A stretch of 64,000 bases of DNA from the NCBI GenBank assembly GCA_009684525.1, contig WKKR01000001.1, positions 62,001-126,000 of the forward strand, written 5' to 3'. Shown here one piece after another: positions 28,886 to 36,866 of this stretch. Within the stretch, counting starts at the first letter, position 1, and each line of letters opens with the position of its first letter. Below the pieces are notes generated by a model. It did no database searches. It had not been told where the DNA came from and saw only the letters and a program-made list of their open reading frames with translations. Made by a program: the position numbers and the translations under genes. This stretch comes from Geobacter sp. (GTDB taxonomy: Bacteria > Desulfobacterota > Desulfuromonadia > Geobacterales > DSM-12255).

Positions 28886-30073
28886 ATGATTCGGGCGATT
28901 TTCATTCTGATGCTTGTGTCCTTTTCTGCCAATTTGGCAGCAACGGCCATGGCTGATGTTCGTGATGACCTGCAGGGCATCCGGCAGGAGATTCGGGAAA
29001 AAAAGACCCTGCTCAAAAAGAACAGAAAAATAGAGAAAAAGGTTTCCAACGAGCTGGTGACAATTGACAAGACCTTGAAAGAGAAAGAGGCCAGTCTCAA
29101 AGTTCTCAATCAAGATTTGGTAAAAGTTGAGCAAGCTCTTGGAAAAACCCAACGTGAAATTCAACTGGTAGCAGCAGAAACAGAACGGAAAAGGGAGCAT
29201 ATCCGCCACCGTCTTACTGCATTGTATAAGGCTGGTGAATTGGGCAGTGCCAGGATGTTCTTCGCGTCGGAATCCTTCCCGCAAATGCTGGAAAACCAGA
29301 AATATATGCAGGGAGTCCTCCAGGGAGACCGCAGACTTTTTGCCGATTACTCGGCTAAACTCGATCAGTTGAAGGGCTTGAAGGGGGTTCTGGAACGGGA
29401 TGCGGCACGGAAGGAAAATATCCGAACCGGCATTGCCGCAAAGAAGCAGGAGATCGAAGAGGAAAAGTCAAAAAAAGCTGCCTATCTCAGCCAGGTTCGG
29501 GAAACCAGCAAGAGCCATCAGGAAGCTCTCCGTGAACTCCAGGCCAATGCGCGGCGCCTGCAAAACATGATAGAAAGGCTTGAAGCACGGCAAAGAAAGA
29601 GCTATACTGCAAAATCTGACAGAAAGCAGACCCTTGGCGATCGAGAGCCGCTTCCTCCTGTTGCAGACAAGGGGTTCGGCGCCCAGCGCGGAAGGCTTGC
29701 AATTCCGGTGAGAGGCGAGATCGTCGGTCGTTTCGGCCGCCATAAGCACCCCGAATATAATTCGTACACGATCAATAACGGCATTTCCATTGCTGCTCCC
29801 CAGGGGGCCGATATCCGTTCGGTCTTCGATGGCCAGGTCATCTTTGCCGATTATTTCAAGGGGTATGGCAACATGGTGATCGTCGATCATGGCGGCGGGT
29901 ACTTCAGCCTTTACGGCCATGCATCGCGGCTTACAAAAAAGGTGGGTTCGCAGGTCTCCCGTAACGATGTCATTGCCAGTGTGGGAGATATTGACTCTTC
30001 GCGTGGTCCGATGCTCTATTTTGAACTCCGCTATCAGGGAAAGCCGATCGATCCTTCGCCCTGGTTCAGATAA
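28886..30073 (+). CDS. EnvC-type murein hydrolase activator (degenerate LytM)
   Basis: 395 residues: signal peptide (to about 23), a long coiled coil (about 25-255) and a C-terminal LytM/M23 domain (GEIVGRFGRHKHPEYNSYTINNGISIAAPQGADIRS). The zinc ligands of active M23 enzymes are altered: the usual HxGxD is NNGIS and the final HFE is YFELR, although GHAS is kept. EnvC proteins lack catalysis in the same way and instead activate amidases when driven by FtsEX. With ftsE and ftsX directly upstream this role is well supported. The coiled coil is the expected FtsX-binding part. Confidence 0.9.
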   Translation: MIRAIFILMLVSFSANLAATAMADVRDDLQGIRQEIREKKTLLKKNRKIEKKVSNELVTIDKTLKEKEASLKVLNQDLVKVEQALGKTQREIQLVAAETERKREHIRHRLTALYKAGELGSARMFFASESFPQMLENQKYMQGVLQGDRRLFADYSAKLDQLKGLKGVLERDAARKENIRTGIAAKKQEIEEEKSKKAAYLSQVRETSKSHQEALRELQANARRLQNMIERLEARQRKSYTAKSDRKQTLGDREPLPPVADKGFGAQRGRLAIPVRGEIVGRFGRHKHPEYNSYTINNGISIAAPQGADIRSVFDGQVIFADYFKGYGNMVIVDHGGGYFSLYGHASRLTKKVGSQVSRNDVIASVGDIDSSRGPMLYFELRYQGKPIDPSPWFR

Positions 30074-30142
30074 CAGATGTAAGATGTCAGTCGAGAAACG
30101 ATTTTCCATTGTGCAGCAATAGGAGCTGAAACGGGAGGAATG

Positions 30143-31477
30143 ATGTTCGGAAAAGGAAAGACACGCAAGCTTGCTCTCTGGCTTACCGTTGGAGTTGCCC
30201 TTGTCATTGTGGTGGGGGTCGGTGCCCAGCGCCATTGTGCCGCAGAAGGAAATGACTACGAATCGATTGAGCTCTTCACCGATGTTCTGGCCCTTGTCAA
30301 GAAGAGTTATGTCGAAGAGGTAGATACCAAAAAACTGATCTACGGTGCGATCAACGGGATGCTCGCTTCCCTTGACCCGCACAGTTCCTTCATGACTCCC
30401 GAGAGTTACAAGGAGATGAAGATCGATACCAAGGGTGCTTTTGGTGGCCTGGGGATTGAAATCTCCATCAAGGACGGGATGTTGACGGTCATTTCTCCCA
30501 TCGAGGATACGCCTGCCTATAAGGCCGGGATCAAGGCCGGTGACCAGATCCTGAAGATCGACGACAAATTCACCAAGGACCTCTCCATTACCGAAGCGGT
30601 GAAAAGGATGCGTGGGCAGAAGGGAACCAAAGTAATCCTCAGCATCATGCGCGACGGATTCGAGAAGCCGAAAGAGTTCCCGCTGGTACGTGATATCATC
30701 CAGGTGAAGAGCATCAAGTACAAGACCCTGGATAACGGCTATGGTTACGTCAGGATCGCTCAGTTCCAGGAGAAGACGGACACGGACCTCGCCAAGGCAT
30801 TGAATGCCCTCAGAAGCGAAAATGGCGGCTCCTTGAAGGGACTCGTGCTTGACGTCCGCAACGACCCCGGCGGGCTTCTGGACCAGGCGGTTCGCGTTGC
30901 AGAACATTTCATTGCCGAAGGGCAACTGGTTGTCTATACCGAGGGACGGGAAAAAGACTCCAAAGTCCGGTATTCTTCCCGGGCTGGAACCAAAGAGCCG
31001 AACTACCCCATGGTAGTGCTGATCAACGGTGGCAGCGCCAGTGCCTCGGAGATCGTTGCCGGTGCTCTGCAGGATCACAAACGCGCTGTGATCATGGGTA
31101 CCCAGAGTTTCGGCAAGGGATCGGTGCAGTCACTCATTGAACTCTCCGACAATTCAGGCCTGCGCCTTACCACTGCAAGGTATTACACTCCGAGTGGCCG
31201 TTCCATTCAGGCCAAGGGGATAACCCCGGATATTACGGTGGAGAAGCTGGAAATACCGGCCGCTGCCGAAAAGAAGGACTCCATGCATATCCGTGAAAAG
31301 GATCTGGAGAACCATTTCGAGGATAAGGAGCCTGAAAAAGGTCAGGACGACAAGAAAGAGAAACTGCCGCTCTATAAGAGCGATGAGCAGATCAAGAATG
31401 ATTATCAGATTCTGCGGGCGCTCGATCTGCTCAAAGGGTGGGATATTCTTAAAAAGGTTATGGACACTACGAGTTGA
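30143..31477 (+). CDS. ctpA: C-terminal processing protease CtpA/Prc (S41)
   Basis: About 444 residues: an N-terminal membrane anchor or signal (LALWLTVGVALVIVVGVGA), a PDZ domain (about 90-170; GGLGIEISIKDGMLTVISP), and an S41 protease core with the Ser in NGGSASASEIVAGAL and the Lys in TQSFGKGSVQ. It cuts periplasmic proteins from their C-termini. Two ATGs stand side by side (30140, 30143); the second has GGAGGA at better spacing. Here, after an EnvC-like activator, it may take part in cell-wall enzyme turnover. An intrinsic terminator follows. Confidence 0.94.
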   Translation: MFGKGKTRKLALWLTVGVALVIVVGVGAQRHCAAEGNDYESIELFTDVLALVKKSYVEEVDTKKLIYGAINGMLASLDPHSSFMTPESYKEMKIDTKGAFGGLGIEISIKDGMLTVISPIEDTPAYKAGIKAGDQILKIDDKFTKDLSITEAVKRMRGQKGTKVILSIMRDGFEKPKEFPLVRDIIQVKSIKYKTLDNGYGYVRIAQFQEKTDTDLAKALNALRSENGGSLKGLVLDVRNDPGGLLDQAVRVAEHFIAEGQLVVYTEGREKDSKVRYSSRAGTKEPNYPMVVLINGGSASASEIVAGALQDHKRAVIMGTQSFGKGSVQSLIELSDNSGLRLTTARYYTPSGRSIQAKGITPDITVEKLEIPAAAEKKDSMHIREKDLENHFEDKEPEKGQDDKKEKLPLYKSDEQIKNDYQILRALDLLKGWDILKKVMDTTS

Positions 31478-31506
31478 AAACTGCCTGAACAGTATGTTGA
31501 AGAGAT

Positions 31507-31536
31507 GGGGAGCCGCACGGGCTCCCCGTTTTTTTT
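31507..31536 (+). terminator. Rho-independent terminator after ctpA
   Basis: GGGGAGCC, loop GCACG, GGCTCCCC, then G and eight T. Ends the ftsE-ctpA transcript. Confidence 0.92.
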
Positions 31537-31569
31537 GGTGGCTGTGTCGTTTCCGCCAGATGGGCAGGC

Positions 31570-31598
31570 TTTCAATTTCTCAGGCATCTTGGTATAGT
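31570..31598 (+). promoter_or_regulatory. Putative sigma70 promoter of the Ig-like lipoprotein
   Basis: TTTCAA at 31570-31575 and TATAGT at 31593-31598, spacing 17 bp, 30 bp before the gene start. Confidence 0.55.
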
Positions 31599-31628
31599 AG
31601 TAAAAATTTATTGTGGAGGTTACCCTGC

Positions 31629-33011
31629 ATGCGAAGGATGATGAAGGCAGGATTCTTGTTCCTGGGCATACTTTTCGTTCTGACAGCCTGTGGTGGCGGT
31701 GGGGGCGGCAGTACGACTACGACAACGGTTGCACTTACCTCGTCGAAGGATTCGGCCGCAAGCACCGGTACTGATGCAATCCTTCTGACTGCCACTGTCT
31801 CGCCCACGGTTACGAGCGGGACGGTGACCTTCAAAATCAACAGTGGCCCGGGGTCGTTCAGTGCCATTTCCCAGGTATCGACCACCACCGCGACGATCAC
31901 GAATGGCGTTGCAACGGCTCAACTCACCAGTGATACTGCTGGGACGACAGAGATCTATGCAACCTACGGCACGACCAATAGCACTACGAAAACGGTCCGT
32001 TTTACCGCTCAAACCGTCAGTCTGACGGCTTCGAGCCCGGCGGCAATGAACTCGGATCCGATAACGCTGACGGCAACCGTATCTCCTGCAGTTGCAGACG
32101 GAAGTCTGGTTACCTTCAGTGTGGTGTCGGGTGGCGCGATAGCATCGATTGGTGGAGCCACGTCTCAGAATGTGCCTACCAGTAACAGCCAGGCAACGGC
32201 TGTTCTTACTCCGAGTGGTGCCAGTACTGGCACCGTTGTGGTTCGAGCAACATACGGCACTGTCAACAGCTCTGATGTTTCCGTCCAATTTGCCAGCATT
32301 ACCAGCCCCGTGATGGTCCTGACCGCGAGCAAGAGTTACCTTGTTACTGCTGCTGATCCGATTCTCGTTGTTGCATCGTTCTACCCATCGCTGTCATCCG
32401 GAACCCTCATCAACATGAACGCTGCAGGGGGGGCAGGGGTCATTAAGGTTGAAGGAGGGACTTATGGAACATCGGCCACTCCTGGTGTCATTGCGAGTGG
32501 TGCCTTAGCAGGTAAAGCATATGTCTATCTCAAGTCCAGTGACAGTACTACCACTGGCAACGCGACTGTCACCGCTTCCTATGGCATCTATCCCACAACC
32601 TCCGCGATCGTCTCGTTCCTCCCCGAAATCGGCACCAGCACGAAAAGCGTCTCCCTGACCGCCAGCGCCCTGACCAAGATCGCCGGGAGAAACGTCACAG
32701 ATATCCGCTTTAATATCGTCAACGATGCTGTATCGAATTCTGCCTGTTATTACAAGTCGATAACACCAGTAGCGTTACTAGGTACTCTGATTCCGAACTA
32801 TCAACAGTCCGATGCGAATTCGACAGTTGTCAGTTTTGCTGATCTATCGGGGACTGGTGTCGCTCTTGGAAGTACTGCTCCTGTCAAGCTCTTGGATATA
32901 GAGTATGGATACAATCCAGTCATGGCTTCACTTAGCATTGTTCCAGTAAGCATGACCGTAGCAGGTGGTGCCTCAGTAACACTGACGGCGGCCGACTTCC
33001 TAATCCAGTAG
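31629..33011 (+). CDS. Surface lipoprotein with bacterial Ig-like repeats
   Basis: 460 residues from ATG 31629, preceded by GGAGG 9 nt upstream. The lipobox LTAC is followed by a polyglycine run. Three related Ig-like modules of about 90-100 residues follow, each with the pattern LTAS..A....DPITLTATVSP...G..VTF (about 35-125, 125-225, 225-330), then a divergent C-terminal region. Such Ser/Thr-rich Ig repeats occur in exported surface proteins and adhesins. The binding partner is unknown. An open frame upstream to 31293 overlaps ctpA and is not real. Confidence 0.82.
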   Translation: MRRMMKAGFLFLGILFVLTACGGGGGGSTTTTTVALTSSKDSAASTGTDAILLTATVSPTVTSGTVTFKINSGPGSFSAISQVSTTTATITNGVATAQLTSDTAGTTEIYATYGTTNSTTKTVRFTAQTVSLTASSPAAMNSDPITLTATVSPAVADGSLVTFSVVSGGAIASIGGATSQNVPTSNSQATAVLTPSGASTGTVVVRATYGTVNSSDVSVQFASITSPVMVLTASKSYLVTAADPILVVASFYPSLSSGTLINMNAAGGAGVIKVEGGTYGTSATPGVIASGALAGKAYVYLKSSDSTTTGNATVTASYGIYPTTSAIVSFLPEIGTSTKSVSLTASALTKIAGRNVTDIRFNIVNDAVSNSACYYKSITPVALLGTLIPNYQQSDANSTVVSFADLSGTGVALGSTAPVKLLDIEYGYNPVMASLSIVPVSMTVAGGASVTLTAADFLIQ

Positions 33012-33038
33012 TTTTAAAACGTTAGCGATTGAAACAAA

Positions 33039-33071
33039 AAGGCTTCACGGAATCTCCGTGAAGCCTTTTCT
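33039..33071. terminator. Bidirectional terminator between convergent genes
   Basis: AAGGCTTCACGGA, loop ATC, TCCGTGAAGCCTT is a perfect 13-bp stem with an A-run before and T-run after, so it can end transcription from both sides. Confidence 0.9.
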
Positions 33072-33090
33072 CGTGGGGCATTCTCTACGG

Positions 33091-34521
33091 CTATTCGAAG
33101 GAAACGGCCGTCTGGCAGGCAATCCCTTCCTTGGCGCGTCCTTCGTCCTTCAACTGGAAGTCAAGAAGGAATTCCTGCATCTCTCCCGACTGCAGCTTGA
33201 GAGGCCTGCTCTTGAGGGTGGTGTGAGAGACCTTGCTGAACGGGGCATCCGTGCCCTGGACAGCCGTATATGCCTTTGAGTGGTTGAGCGATACGACCAG
33301 CCGCTCTGCCGCGGCGCTCCCGACATTGAGCACCGAGACCAGGCAATGGCCCCGTGACGGGTCATTTTCGTCCCGGTCGATCGACTTGACGATGGCCCGA
33401 ACGAGCGGCGCAGAGGCAGTCAGATGAAGTTCCTGGATCACGGGCCGCTCGTCTGCAATCTTCGATACCATCCGTAGCGGCACAACTGCGTTCTGGCCGT
33501 CGACCAGGTTTGCGGGCAGGGTAAGCGCAACGGATAGTTTCAAGCTGCCGCCGGGCGGGATTTCAGGAGTTTCCGTGATATGTTTTCCTCCCTGCACGAA
33601 GGCTCCGTTCCATGAGGATGGGGCCACGAGCGAGAGAGCGAAGCGGTCCGGCACAACGCCGGGGTTGGTGACGACAATCGGGAAGGTCGTTTCCTTTGCC
33701 ACCTCGACGACCTGTTCATCAGCGGGGACGGCAAGCAAGGAAGCGGGAGTGCTGACTGCGGTGTAAATATAGGCCTTGTGGCTCGCGATCCGCTCAGCAG
33801 CTGCCTTTTCCTGTGCGATCCGTTCCGCTTCCGCCTTCTCCCTGGCAATCCGCTCTGCTTCTGCCTTCTCGCGAGCCCTACGTTCTTCTTCCGCCTTCAG
33901 CTTGGCGATCCGCTCTGCTTCTGCCTTTTCCCTGGCAATCCGCTCCGCTTCTGCCTTTTCGCGAGCCTTGCGTTCTTCCTCTGCTTTCAGCTTGGCGATC
34001 CGCTCGGCTTCCGCCTTTTCTCGGGCGATCCGCTCCGCTTCTGCCTTTTCCCGTGCCTTGCGTTCCTCTTCCGCCTTGATTGCCGCAAGACGAGCTGCCT
34101 CAGCCTGTTCCCGCGCAATCCGTTCCTGTTCCCGTTTCAATTTTATGTTTCGATAGGCAGTAACATCCAGCTTCTGGGCATTCTTGGCGACATCCTGCTC
34201 GATGCTGGCCTTCAGTGTGCTGTGCGGGAATTCTTCTTCCCAGGTCCGGATAAGGAAGGCCGATTCGTCACTCTTGCCATCCTTGAAATAGGATCGGGCC
34301 AGGAACAGCAGTGTCAGTTCCCTCAGTTGGGAATCTGGCTGACTGAGAAGCGGAGAGAGTTTGCCGATGGCAAGGGAATAATCCCCCTTTTTGTAGGCTG
34401 TAAAGCCTGCCATGAACTCCTGGGCTTCGTGCGACTGATAGGCCAAAGTCGGTTCGGCACTGGAAAAGCACCACAGCGCTGCGGAAAGAACCACTATTTT
34501 TCTAATTTTCTTCGTTTTCAT
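33091..34521 (-). CDS. Exported protein with TPR-like N-terminus, KAE-rich coiled coil and beta-sandwich C-terminus
   Basis: 476 residues. A signal peptide (to about 27) is followed by a short TPR-like domain (FMAGFTAYKKGDYSLAIGKLSPLL), a highly charged helical stretch (130-245) built of three near-identical 30-residue units, and a C-terminal region (about 255-476) with FPIVVTNPGVVPDRFALSLVAPSSWNG and VSVLNVGSAAAERLVVSL, which look like Ig/NEW3-type sandwiches. I do not recognise the family. The coiled coil may span the periplasm, as in TolA. A promoter lies upstream and a bidirectional terminator downstream, so it is transcribed alone. Confidence 0.8.
   Translation of the reverse strand: MKTKKIRKIVVLSAALWCFSSAEPTLAYQSHEAQEFMAGFTAYKKGDYSLAIGKLSPLLSQPDSQLRELTLLFLARSYFKDGKSDESAFLIRTWEEEFPHSTLKASIEQDVAKNAQKLDVTAYRNIKLKREQERIAREQAEAARLAAIKAEEERKAREKAEAERIAREKAEAERIAKLKAEEERKAREKAEAERIAREKAEAERIAKLKAEEERRAREKAEAERIAREKAEAERIAQEKAAAERIASHKAYIYTAVSTPASLLAVPADEQVVEVAKETTFPIVVTNPGVVPDRFALSLVAPSSWNGAFVQGGKHITETPEIPPGGSLKLSVALTLPANLVDGQNAVVPLRMVSKIADERPVIQELHLTASAPLVRAIVKSIDRDENDPSRGHCLVSVLNVGSAAAERLVVSLNHSKAYTAVQGTDAPFSKVSHTTLKSRPLKLQSGEMQEFLLDFQLKDEGRAKEGIACQTAVSFE
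33808..34077 (-). repeat. Three tandem 90-bp repeats coding a 30-residue helical unit
   Basis: Encodes residues 149-238 of the coiled-coil protein: units begin KAEEERKAREKAEAERIA and repeat every 30 residues with only one or two changes. The near identity at DNA level suggests recent expansion and possible length variation between strains. Confidence 0.85.
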
Positions 34522-34567
34522 GGCGAGATATGATACTTACTCCTTTGAGATGGAATATGTAACAGCT

Positions 34568-34597
34568 TTAATACACTGAGGTTTGTGTTGATGTCAA
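34568..34597 (-). promoter_or_regulatory. Putative sigma70 promoter of the coiled-coil protein gene
   Basis: On the minus strand TTGACA (34592-34597) and TATTAA (34568-34573) are 18 bp apart, 47 bp upstream of the ATG at 34521. Confidence 0.65.
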
Positions 34598-34640
34598 TCT
34601 TTCTTGCCATGCATCTGTGGAGTGAAGCAAAGGAACAGCA

Positions 34641-35414
34641 GTGAACCCGAAGAAGGAACGGCTCGACAAACTGCTTGTGGAACGTGGACTGGCGCCTTCT
34701 CGCGAACGGGCTCGTGCCCTCATCATGGCGGGTCTGGTGGTTGTTGGCGATCATGTTGAGACAAAGGCCGGACACTCGGTCGCAGCGGAGACGGAGATCC
34801 GCTTGAAAGGGGCGGACCATCCGTTTGTGAGCCGGGGTGGCCTCAAACTGCAGCAAGCTCTCGATGCATTTCATATCGATGTGACAGGGGCGGTGGGCCT
34901 CGACGTGGGGGCATCCACCGGAGGCTTCACCGACTGCCTGCTGCAGCGCGGCGCGCGAAAGGTCTACGCCGTCGATGTCGGCTACGGCCAGTTGGCGTGG
35001 AGCCTTCGTCAGGATGAGCGGGTTGTGAACCTCGAAAAAACCAATATCCGCTATCTTGAACCGGCGCGACTCGACGAAATCCCTGACCTGGCAGTGATCG
35101 ACGCCTCATTTATATCGCTCGACAAGATTCTTCCGCACGTTATAATGCTAATCAAGCCCACGGGGCGGATAGTTGCGCTCATCAAGCCCCAGTTCGAGGT
35201 CGGCAGGGGAGAAGTGGGGAAGGGGGGCGTGGTTCGTGATGAAGAGAAGCACCGGGCGGTCGTTGCCAAGGTGACGCAGCTTGCCGGGTCTCTCTCTCTG
35301 TGCGTCATCGGGGTCGTTGAATCGCCGATCCAGGGACCGAAAGGAAACCGGGAGTTTTTGATCTACCTTGTCAGAGATGGCGAAAACATTGGTCAGTGCA
35401 CTGAGCACGCATGA
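34641..35414 (+). CDS. tlyA: TlyA-family rRNA (cytidine-2'-O)-methyltransferase
   Basis: 257 residues: an N-terminal S4 RNA-binding domain (ERLDKLLVERGLAPSRERARALIMAG), the link VSRGGLKLQQAL, and a FtsJ-like SAM-dependent methyltransferase domain with GLDVGASTGGFTDCLL, YAVDVGYGQLAW and IKPQFEVG. TlyA proteins methylate ribose in 16S and sometimes 23S rRNA; they are often mis-named haemolysins. The GTG start at 34641 has AAAGGA 7-8 nt upstream. The HIT gene follows 10 bp later. Confidence 0.94.
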   Translation: MNPKKERLDKLLVERGLAPSRERARALIMAGLVVVGDHVETKAGHSVAAETEIRLKGADHPFVSRGGLKLQQALDAFHIDVTGAVGLDVGASTGGFTDCLLQRGARKVYAVDVGYGQLAWSLRQDERVVNLEKTNIRYLEPARLDEIPDLAVIDASFISLDKILPHVIMLIKPTGRIVALIKPQFEVGRGEVGKGGVVRDEEKHRAVVAKVTQLAGSLSLCVIGVVESPIQGPKGNREFLIYLVRDGENIGQCTEHA

Positions 35415-35424
35415 AAGGAGGGGT

Positions 35425-35769
35425 ATGGAGGACTGCATATTTTGTAAAATCGTTGATGGAAGACTGCCGGCAAAAAAGGTGTACGAAGACGAACTGATCA
35501 TAGCTATAGAAGACATATCCCCTGTGGCACCTGTCCATCTGCTGCTCATTCCCAAGCGCCATTTTGTCAATTCCCTTGATATGCAGGTTTCCGACCGGGA
35601 ACTGGTCGGCCATATCTTCCTGGTCGCTGCCGAAATTGCCCGTAGCAAGGGAATAGCAGAGAATGGCTTCCGGATCGTCAATAACAATAACGCCGGTGCC
35701 GGTCAATCGGTATTCCACATACATTTCCATCTGTTGGCAGGTCGAACGTTCACCTGGCCTCCGGGCTAG
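35425..35769 (+). CDS. HIT-family nucleotide-binding hydrolase (HinT-like)
   Basis: 114 residues from ATG 35425 with AAGGAGGGG just upstream. It opens MEDCIFCKIVDGRLPAKK, contains VHLLLIPKRHFVNSL and the catalytic triad of histidines in SVFHIHFHLLAGR. HinT enzymes hydrolyse purine phosphoramidates; the cellular role is not settled. The longer frame from 35368 overlaps tlyA and is not used. Confidence 0.94.
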   Translation: MEDCIFCKIVDGRLPAKKVYEDELIIAIEDISPVAPVHLLLIPKRHFVNSLDMQVSDRELVGHIFLVAAEIARSKGIAENGFRIVNNNNAGAGQSVFHIHFHLLAGRTFTWPPG

Positions 35770-35796
35770 CATACCCCTGAATGAGTGGAGGGATGG

Positions 35797-36333
35797 ATGA
35801 GAGCATCAGTGCTGATTGCCGTTCTCATGACCGTTATTATGGCTGTGCCGTCCATGGCAGCCATCTATACCTGGGAAGATGAACGGGGAGTGGTTAATTT
35901 TGCGGAGGATTATGGCAAAATTCCGCAGAAGTTCCGGAAAAAGGCGCGAATCGTCGGCGAGGATTCTGCCGATGAGACATTAGAGAGTGAATCTTCTGCA
36001 CCGAACGTCAAGGAGAAGCCCAGGACGTCCGATGGTCTGCCCAAAGAGGTGTCTCCAGCAGCTTCTGACAGCAGGAAAGTCTTTGGTGGAAAGGACGAAC
36101 GTGTGTGGCAACAGGAGTTTGCCATGCTCAAGGCAGAATTGAAATCTATCCAGGACCAGATCGATGCGGTCAATGCCCGGCTTGCCAAATCCGATCAGAT
36201 GTCGCGTTCCGAATACCGGATATTGGAAAATACGAGAAAACTGCTGGAAGAACAGCAGCTTGCCGCTAAGAACAGGTTTGAGAAATTGAGTGCAGATGCT
36301 CAAAAGGCGGGGGTGCCGCCAGATCTTCGCTGA
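35797..36333 (+). CDS. Exported DUF4124-like protein with coiled coil
   Basis: About 178 residues. A signal peptide (ends near SMA-A) is followed by AIYTWEDERGVVNFAEDYGKIPQKFRKKA, a pattern typical of the DUF4124 domain, then a low-complexity acidic stretch and a C-terminal helical segment (WQQEFAMLKAELKSIQDQIDAVNARL). The function is unknown. ATG 35797 has GGAGGG upstream; GTG 35785 would add four residues. An intrinsic terminator follows. Confidence 0.82.
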   Translation: MRASVLIAVLMTVIMAVPSMAAIYTWEDERGVVNFAEDYGKIPQKFRKKARIVGEDSADETLESESSAPNVKEKPRTSDGLPKEVSPAASDSRKVFGGKDERVWQQEFAMLKAELKSIQDQIDAVNARLAKSDQMSRSEYRILENTRKLLEEQQLAAKNRFEKLSADAQKAGVPPDLR

Positions 36334-36355
36334 TCGGAGAGCGATGCGTTCAAAA

Positions 36356-36388
36356 GAAAAAGCCCGTTCGCGAAGAGCGGGCTTTTTC
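36356..36388. terminator. Bidirectional Rho-independent terminator
   Basis: GAAAAAGCCCGTTC and GAGCGGGCTTTTTC form a stem of about 14 bp around a short loop, with A-run and T-run on either side. It can end the plus-strand DUF4124 transcript and the minus-strand RNA described next. Confidence 0.88.
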
Positions 36389-36773
36389 TTTCAGCAACAA
36401 TTGGTGGTAATCGGCATTCTGTGACATCCGTCGGTAGGACCTTACTGCAGCCTTCGGTAACTCTCTTTGGCGATCATCCCCGGAGGGTGGTGCAGTCGGT
36501 TTCCCCCTTTTTCAAGCGGTTTCACGCGCCTGGCGGATGAGAATAACAGATCCAGTCGTGATCCCGTCACCACCAATTGTATTCGTTGCTCCAGAGTACC
36601 GTAGCAGCTTACGTCACTGACCATGGTTTCATCATTTCCCGTGGAGACACTTCAGGCTTCCCTCTTCGATGAGGGCCTGCTCACCGCGTCTGAACCGGGG
36701 GTCGATAGGTTATTAATAGTCAGAGCCCTCAACTCGTCTTACCTGCACCCCAGAGCAATTATCAGAGAACTTT
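36356..36773 (-). ncRNA. Candidate structured RNA of about 420 nt (unassigned)
   Basis: On the minus strand a good promoter (see 36780-36807) and the terminator at 36356-36388 bound a region with no convincing gene. Long complementary arms lie at 36393-36410 and 36567-36590: one strand reads AGCAACAATTGGTGGTAA, the other can pair with it over 13 consecutive bases plus a further 5-6 after a bulge. A second hairpin (CAGGCCCTC with GAGGGAAGCCTG) is at 36654-36680. I see no match to the signatures of RNase P, tmRNA, SRP RNA, cobalamin, TPP or c-di-GMP riboswitches. A 60-codon frame (36442-36624) overlaps it but has no ribosome site. It could instead be the long leader or trailer of the Nramp operon. 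Confidence 0.45.
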
Positions 36774-36779
36774 AACCAG

Positions 36780-36807
36780 AGTATAGCTGGACAAGAACTA
36801 TTGTCAA
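36780..36807 (-). promoter_or_regulatory. Sigma70-like promoter of the candidate RNA
   Basis: Minus strand: TTGACA at 36802-36807 and TATACT at 36780-36785, spacing 16 bp. It lies 60-87 bp after the Nramp stop. Confidence 0.7.
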
Positions 36808-36866
36808 GTTTGGGTAAAAAAATATCAGATGTCAGAAGTGAAGGTGAAAAGGGTGGCCAATGGCAG

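Noticed and set aside
29468-31078. 536-codon open frame on the minus strand
   Set aside because: It lies opposite the EnvC-like and ctpA genes, which have clear families and ribosome sites; its translation shows no family and is the usual shadow of a GC-rich gene.
33091-34521. Possible CRISPR array in the repeated region
   Set aside because: The repeats are 90-bp in-frame coding units with no spacers, so they are a protein repeat.
36442-36624. 60-codon minus-strand gene inside the candidate RNA
   Set aside because: No ribosome site before its ATG, no family recognised, and it overlaps the long inverted repeat. Kept only as an alternative explanation.
36356-36773. RNase P RNA or tmRNA
   Set aside because: The length is similar, but GAGGAAAGTCC-type RNase P core motifs, a tmRNA tag frame and a tRNA-like end are absent.
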